NCBI GenBank assembly: GCA_023427845.1
Contig: JAEYZX010000172.1
Coordinates: 1-18,255 of the forward strand
Reading direction: 5' to 3'
DNA: 18,255 nt
Origin: Bacteroidota bacterium
Lineage (GTDB): Bacteria > Bacteroidota > Bacteroidia > Flavobacteriales > Flavobacteriaceae
Positions 14,508 to 18,255 of this stretch are shown here, piece by piece. Positions within the stretch are counted from its first letter, which is position 1, and every line of letters begins with the position of its first letter. A program made the translations under genes and the position numbers. Under the pieces are notes generated by a model, which was given only the letters and a program-made list of their open reading frames with translations, was not told the DNA's origin and ran no database searches.

Positions 14508-15338
14508 CTAAATTGGTGCCTTATCCACCTCGCTCTTCTTGCCTACAAGTGCCGAAATCCCGATGCTTATCTCATAAATTATTAAAAGCGGGATTGAAAC
14601 GATAACCTGGCTTACGACATCCGGCGGCGTGATGATTGCCGATACGATCAACACGATCACAATGGCATATTTACGGTACTTTCTTAAAAATGCGGCAGTC
14701 ACCAATCCGAGTTTTGAAAGGAAATAGATGATTATCGGAAGCTCAAAAAACAATCCGCATGCAAGTACCGAAGTTTTGAGCATGCTCATATAGGAGTCGA
14801 GGTTGAATTCATTTTTGATCGCATCACTGACAGAAAACGACGCAAAGAAATTAACCGACATTGGAATTATTACAAAATAGCCGAACAAAACGCCAATAAA
14901 AAACAGCAGCGATGCGACCGAAATGAACATTTTTGCGTTTTTGCGTTCGTTTTCATAGAGCGCCGGACTGATAAAACGCCACAATTCCCATAAAATATAA
15001 GGAAATCCGAGGATGAATCCGGCAGTGATGCACGTCCAAATCAAAATCGTGATCTGTCCTTGCATTGCAGTATTTTGAATCACGAAATCCATTTCGGTCA
15101 CGCAAAATGCATCTGCACTTCCGATCAGGTGCGACAATTCGCAAAAGAGTTTATAAGTGATAAAATCAGGTTTCGTTGGGCCAAATAGTACAGTATCGAA
15201 AATGAAACCGCTTATGAAAAATACTCCGGTAGCAACAATAAGTATTGCAATCGTACTTCGAACGAGCAGCCATCGTAAATCTTCAAGATGATCGAGGAAC
15301 GACATTTCATCGGGATGCTTCTTAACTCTTTTCGCCAT
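14508..15338 (-). CDS. tatC: twin-arginine translocase subunit TatC, 276 aa
   Basis: Core receptor of the Tat pathway, which exports folded proteins with twin-arginine signals. The cytoplasmic N-terminus SFLDHLEDLRWLLVRS (13-28) is the characteristic TatC start. FPYILWELWRFISPAL (112-127) plus YENERK (128-133) is the conserved first cytoplasmic loop. FELP (198-201) carries the membrane-buried Glu, and ITPPD (236-240) the conserved fifth-loop motif. Six hydrophobic segments are visible. The region 49-92 between segments 1 and 2 is longer than in E. coli TatC, which I believe is normal for Bacteroidota. The ATG shares its first base with the end of the kdsD stop (TAATG on the - strand), implying coupling. 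No tatA is in the window; it is often elsewhere in this phylum. Confidence 0.96.
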   Translation of the reverse strand: MAKRVKKHPDEMSFLDHLEDLRWLLVRSTIAILIVATGVFFISGFIFDTVLFGPTKPDFITYKLFCELSHLIGSADAFCVTEMDFVIQNTAMQGQITILIWTCITAGFILGFPYILWELWRFISPALYENERKNAKMFISVASLLFFIGVLFGYFVIIPMSVNFFASFSVSDAIKNEFNLDSYMSMLKTSVLACGLFFELPIIIYFLSKLGLVTAAFLRKYRKYAIVIVLIVSAIITPPDVVSQVIVSIPLLIIYEISIGISALVGKKSEVDKAPI

Positions 15339-16303
15339 TATAAAATGCCTTCTTTTAGGATGTCGTGAAGGTGAAGAACACCTTTATATTCTGTATTATC
15401 GAGAACAACGAGCTGCGTGATCTTATAATCTTCGAGAATGTTGAATGCGCTGACGACCATATCGGTCATTTGGATCGTCTTCGGATTTTTGGTCATGATG
15501 TCTTTTGCCGTTAAATCGGTAAATGTGTCACGATCGTTCAGCATGCGCCTGATATCGCCATCGGTTATGATTCCGATTACCTTATTGTCATCGACAACCG
15601 CAGTCACGCCAAGCCGTTTTTCGGAAATTTCAAAAATGACTTTTTTGATTACTTCATCCGGGGAAACCGCCGGCCGGTGCGATTGATCGAGCATATCGCC
15701 AACACGCAGCAGTAATTTTTTGCCGAGAGCGCCACCGGGATGGTATTTCGCAAAATCGGCAGCCGTGAAACCGCGCATTTCCATCAGGCAGACCGCGAGT
15801 GCGTCGCCCATTACAAGCTGCGCCGTGGTACTGTTTGTTGGTGCCAGATTAATAGGATCCGACTCGGCATCCACAGTCGTATTCAAAACATAATCGGAAC
15901 CTTTTGCAAGAAACGATGTCACATTTCCGGTCATTCCGATCAGAATATTTCCAAACCTTTTGAGCAGCGGGACAAGCGCCTTGATTTCGGGACTATTCCC
16001 GCTTTTTGATATGCAGATCACAACGTCGTCGGGTTGTACCATGCCAAGATCACCGTGTATGGCTTCGGAGGCATGGAGAAAAATTGAAGGTGTCCCGGTC
16101 GAGTTCATCGTCGCAACGATTTTTTGGGCAATTATCGCGCTTTTTCCGATCCCGGTGACGACCAGCCGACCTTTAGAATTGAAAATTATTTGTGCTGTGG
16201 AAGTAAAATCGCTGCCGATATAGGCGGTCAGCTTCGCAACAGATTCACTTTCAGACAAAATTGTTCTCTTCGCGACCGCTATAATTTGTTCGTCTGATAT
16301 CAA
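15338..16303 (-). CDS. kdsD: KpsF/GutQ-family arabinose-5-phosphate isomerase, TTG start, 321 aa
   Basis: Converts ribulose-5-phosphate to arabinose-5-phosphate, the first step of Kdo synthesis for LPS core. The SIS domain (about 36-175) shows GIGKSAIIA (51-59), TGTPSIFLHASEAIHGDLGM (69-88), ISKSGNSPEI (98-107) and LAPTNSTTAQLVMGDALA (153-170). FAKYHPGGALGKKL (184-197) is the linker unique to this family. Two CBS domains follow (about 202-257 and 268-321). Length is normal. No ATG is available near the N-terminus; the first Met codon after the start is residue 66, inside the SIS domain. The TTG at 16303 gives MISDEQIIAVAKR and agrees with the expected family length, so a TTG start is inferred. 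First gene of the kdsD-tatC-AhpD-like-lptB group, with an exact -7 box about 57 nt upstream. Confidence 0.92.
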   Translation of the reverse strand: MISDEQIIAVAKRTILSESESVAKLTAYIGSDFTSTAQIIFNSKGRLVVTGIGKSAIIAQKIVATMNSTGTPSIFLHASEAIHGDLGMVQPDDVVICISKSGNSPEIKALVPLLKRFGNILIGMTGNVTSFLAKGSDYVLNTTVDAESDPINLAPTNSTTAQLVMGDALAVCLMEMRGFTAADFAKYHPGGALGKKLLLRVGDMLDQSHRPAVSPDEVIKKVIFEISEKRLGVTAVVDDNKVIGIITDGDIRRMLNDRDTFTDLTAKDIMTKNPKTIQMTDMVVSAFNILEDYKITQLVVLDNTEYKGVLHLHDILKEGIL

Positions 16304-16321
16304 AACACTGAGGTTATAAAT

Positions 16322-16351
16322 TTGTACGTAAAAAAGAAAGTACTATCTTTA
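16322..16351 (+). promoter_or_regulatory. promoter for recQ
   Basis: TTG at 16322-16324, a 19-nt spacer, then TATCTTTA at 16344-16351. This matches the Bacteroidota pattern TTG-N(17-23)-TAnnTTTG except for the last base. Transcription would start around 16356-16359, about 32 nt before the recQ ATG. It lies in the presumed leader of the opposite kdsD transcript. Confidence 0.55.
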
Positions 16352-16359
16352 GGTGTTTG

Positions 16360-16367
16360 CAAATTTA
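16360..16367 (-). promoter_or_regulatory. -7 promoter box for kdsD and the genes behind it
   Basis: On the - strand the bases are TAAATTTG, an exact TAnnTTTG match. Expected start of transcription is near 16353-16356, giving a leader of about 50 nt before the TTG start codon. No clear TTG box is seen 17-23 nt upstream. It sits 8 nt from the recQ -7 box, so the two promoters interleave. Confidence 0.5.
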
Positions 16368-16389
16368 GATAAAATACCCTTAACTCAGA

Positions 16390-18255
16390 ATGAATTCACC
16401 TGAAATTGACATACACAATCAATTAAAAAAATATTTTGGATTCAGCCAATTTAAAGGGCTTCAGGAGCAGGTGATAAGAAGTATTCTGGCAAAGGAAAAC
16501 ACCTTTGTCATAATGCCAACCGGTGGCGGAAAATCACTTTGCTACCAGCTCCCGGCCTTGATGCAGGAAGGCACCGCAATCGTCGTATCGCCGCTAATCG
16601 CACTTATGAAAAATCAGGTCGATGCGATCCGCAGCCTTTCATCAGAAAACGGGATCGCACACGTGCTGAATTCCTCACTCACCAAAACCGAAGTCAACCA
16701 GGTCAAGAAGGACATCACCTCCGGAATCACCAAGCTGTTATATGTTGCGCCCGAATCGTTGACAAAAGACGAATACGTACAATTCCTGCGAACCGTAAAA
16801 CTGTCATTTGTCGCAATCGACGAGGCGCATTGTATTTCGGAATGGGGACACGACTTCAGGCCTGAATACCGCAACCTCAAAAGCATCATCAAGCAATTGG
16901 GTGATATTCCCATCATTGGTCTGACAGCGACTGCAACACCCAAAGTCCAGGAGGACATCTTGAAAAACCTCGACATGCCAAATGCAACCACTTATAAGGC
17001 ATCGTTCAACCGTCCGAACCTGTTCTATGAAGTGCGAACCAAAACCAAAAACATTGAATCCGACATCATCCGATTCATCCGTCAGCACAAAGGAAAATCG
17101 GGTATCATTTATTGCCTTAGCCGCAAGAAGGTCGAAGCAATTGCACAGGTACTTCAAGTCAACGGCATAAGCGCAGTTCCCTATCATGCCGGACTCGATG
17201 CAAAAACACGCGCCAAGCACCAGGACATGTTCCTTATGGAAGATGTTGATGTCGTGGTCGCAACGATTGCGTTCGGAATGGGGATCGACAAGCCCGATGT
17301 TCGGTTCGTAATTCACCACGACATACCAAAATCGCTCGAAAGTTACTATCAGGAAACGGGAAGGGCAGGACGTGATGGCGGCGAAGGCTATTGCCTCGCG
17401 TATTACTCCTATAAAGATGTGGAGAAACTCGAGAAATTTATGTCCGGAAAGCCGGTAGCCGAGCAGGAAATCGGATTTGCGTTATTGCAGGAAGTTGTTG
17501 CTTATGCCGAAACGTCGATGTCGCGAAGAAAATTCCTGCTGCATTATTTTGGCGAGGAATTCGATACCGAGACGGGCGAAGGAGCCGATATGGACGACAA
17601 CGTACGCAACCCAAAAACCAAAAAGGAAGCAAAAGACGAAGTGTTGAAATTGCTTACGACAGTACGCGATACCAAACACCTGTATAAAACCAAGGAAGTC
17701 ATCTACACGCTGACCGGGAAAGTCAATGCGATGATCAAGGCACACCGCACCGATACGCAGCCATTTTTTGGAAGCGGATCCGATTTTGAGGAGCGGCATT
17801 GGATGGCTTTGATACGCCAGGTCCTTGTTGAAGGGCTTTTGATGAAGGATATCGAAACCTATGGCATTTTGAAAGTCACCGAAAAAGGCCTGGATTTCAT
17901 AAAAAATCCGCGTTCGTTCATGATGTCGGAAGACCATGAATACAACGAAGCCGAAGATGATGCAATCATTACCGCGGCAAAATCGACCGGTACTGCCGAT
18001 GAAGCGCTGATGGCGATGTTGCGCGAACTCCGAAAAAAGGTTTCCAAAAGATTGGGCGTACCTCCATTCGTTGTTTTCCAGGATCCGTCGCTTGAAGACA
18101 TGGCGCTGAAATATCCGATTACGATCGAAGAACTCGGAAATGTGCACGGCGTTGGTGAAGGCAAAGCGAAAAAATACGGAAAAGATTTTGTCGAGCTTAT
18201 AAAAAGGTATGTCGACGATAACGAGATTGTGCGTCCCGACGACCTTGTCGTTAAA
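16390..18255 (+). CDS. recQ: ATP-dependent DNA helicase RecQ (3' end beyond window), 622 aa visible
   Basis: 3'-5' helicase of recombination and fork repair. Motif I is MPTGGGKSLCYQ with Lys48, motif II is DEAH at 144-147 within IDEAHCISEWGHDFRPEYR, and motif III is LTATAT. Motif VI is QETGRAGRDG, preceded by ATIAFGMGIDKPDVR. The winged-helix (RQC) region follows, and an HRDC domain lies at about 538-610. The RecQ zinc site is not intact: where E. coli has CRR...FGE...C-x2-C-x2-C, this protein has Ser378-Arg-Arg...FGEEFD and then ETGEGADMDD (394-403), with no Cys in 378-403. The replacement is acidic and Asp-rich. The frame is open to the window edge; flavobacterial RecQ proteins are, from memory, about 730 aa, so roughly 100 residues are missing. 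Divergent from kdsD. Confidence 0.95.
   Translation, partial: MNSPEIDIHNQLKKYFGFSQFKGLQEQVIRSILAKENTFVIMPTGGGKSLCYQLPALMQEGTAIVVSPLIALMKNQVDAIRSLSSENGIAHVLNSSLTKTEVNQVKKDITSGITKLLYVAPESLTKDEYVQFLRTVKLSFVAIDEAHCISEWGHDFRPEYRNLKSIIKQLGDIPIIGLTATATPKVQEDILKNLDMPNATTYKASFNRPNLFYEVRTKTKNIESDIIRFIRQHKGKSGIIYCLSRKKVEAIAQVLQVNGISAVPYHAGLDAKTRAKHQDMFLMEDVDVVVATIAFGMGIDKPDVRFVIHHDIPKSLESYYQETGRAGRDGGEGYCLAYYSYKDVEKLEKFMSGKPVAEQEIGFALLQEVVAYAETSMSRRKFLLHYFGEEFDTETGEGADMDDNVRNPKTKKEAKDEVLKLLTTVRDTKHLYKTKEVIYTLTGKVNAMIKAHRTDTQPFFGSGSDFEERHWMALIRQVLVEGLLMKDIETYGILKVTEKGLDFIKNPRSFMMSEDHEYNEAEDDAIITAAKSTGTADEALMAMLRELRKKVSKRLGVPPFVVFQDPSLEDMALKYPITIEELGNVHGVGEGKAKKYGKDFVELIKRYVDDNEIVRPDDLVVK

Noticed and set aside
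16804..17319. 171-residue reading frame antisense to recQ
   Set aside because: Covers the conserved helicase motifs of recQ on the other strand and shows no family signal of its own.
17482..18147. 221-residue reading frame antisense to recQ
   Set aside because: Long, but rich in Phe, His and Arg as expected from the complement of recQ codons; no start context or motif.

Overview
The window looks like chromosomal DNA of a Bacteroidota bacterium, most likely Flavobacteriaceae. Supporting signs are the -7 promoter boxes of the TAnnTTTG type (with a TTG box upstream for recQ), the lack of strong Shine-Dalgarno sites, a PorV-family outer-membrane protein, a DUF4105 protein, and the gene order recQ / kdsD-tatC-carboxymuconolactone decarboxylase-lptB, which I recall from flavobacteria. 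G+C appears by eye to be in the low to mid 40s in genes and much lower in the gaps. No rRNA, tRNA, transposase, CRISPR array or phage gene was seen.

Positions 1-9070 (+ strand) are the distal part of a surface-polysaccharide (EPS/O-antigen type) locus. In order it holds the tail of an unrecognised gene, an exostosin-like (GT47) transferase, a GT2 transferase, a GT4 transferase, a membrane-anchored beta-propeller protein resembling the N-terminal domain of GINT1, a second GT4, a Wzy/O-antigen-ligase-like polytopic protein, a third GT4, and a polyprenyl glycosylphosphotransferase. The last would load the first sugar-phosphate on the lipid carrier, the GTs would extend the unit, and the Wzy-like protein would polymerise or ligate it. 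Genes up to 7638 are joined by overlaps or a 1-nt gap, so they are very probably one translationally coupled operon whose promoter lies to the left of the window. Flippase and export genes are not in the window. Several starts given here are downstream of the longest possible reading frame, because the shorter start fits both the family N-terminus and the overlap with the previous stop.

Positions 9071-9222 are a convergent gap with nested inverted and direct repeats. Positions 9223-11464 (- strand) carry a PorV-family beta-barrel gene followed by a DUF4105 membrane protein gene. A divergent promoter region (about 11465-11633) separates them from pssA and a GH25 lysozyme-like gene on the + strand (11634-13192).

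Positions 13194-16303 (- strand) carry kdsD, tatC, an AhpD-like carboxymuconolactone decarboxylase family gene and lptB. Two of these serve LPS: KdsD makes the Kdo precursor arabinose-5-phosphate, and LptB powers LPS transport. The decarboxylase-like gene is flanked by AT-rich short repeats, one of which appears to supply its last codons. An 86-nt divergent gap with two interleaved promoters leads to recQ on the + strand, which runs off the right edge. Most of the window is ordinary envelope and housekeeping content. The points most worth a second look are the GINT1-like propeller in the sugar locus, the RecQ without zinc-binding cysteines, the interleaved recQ/kdsD promoters, and the repeat-built gaps.
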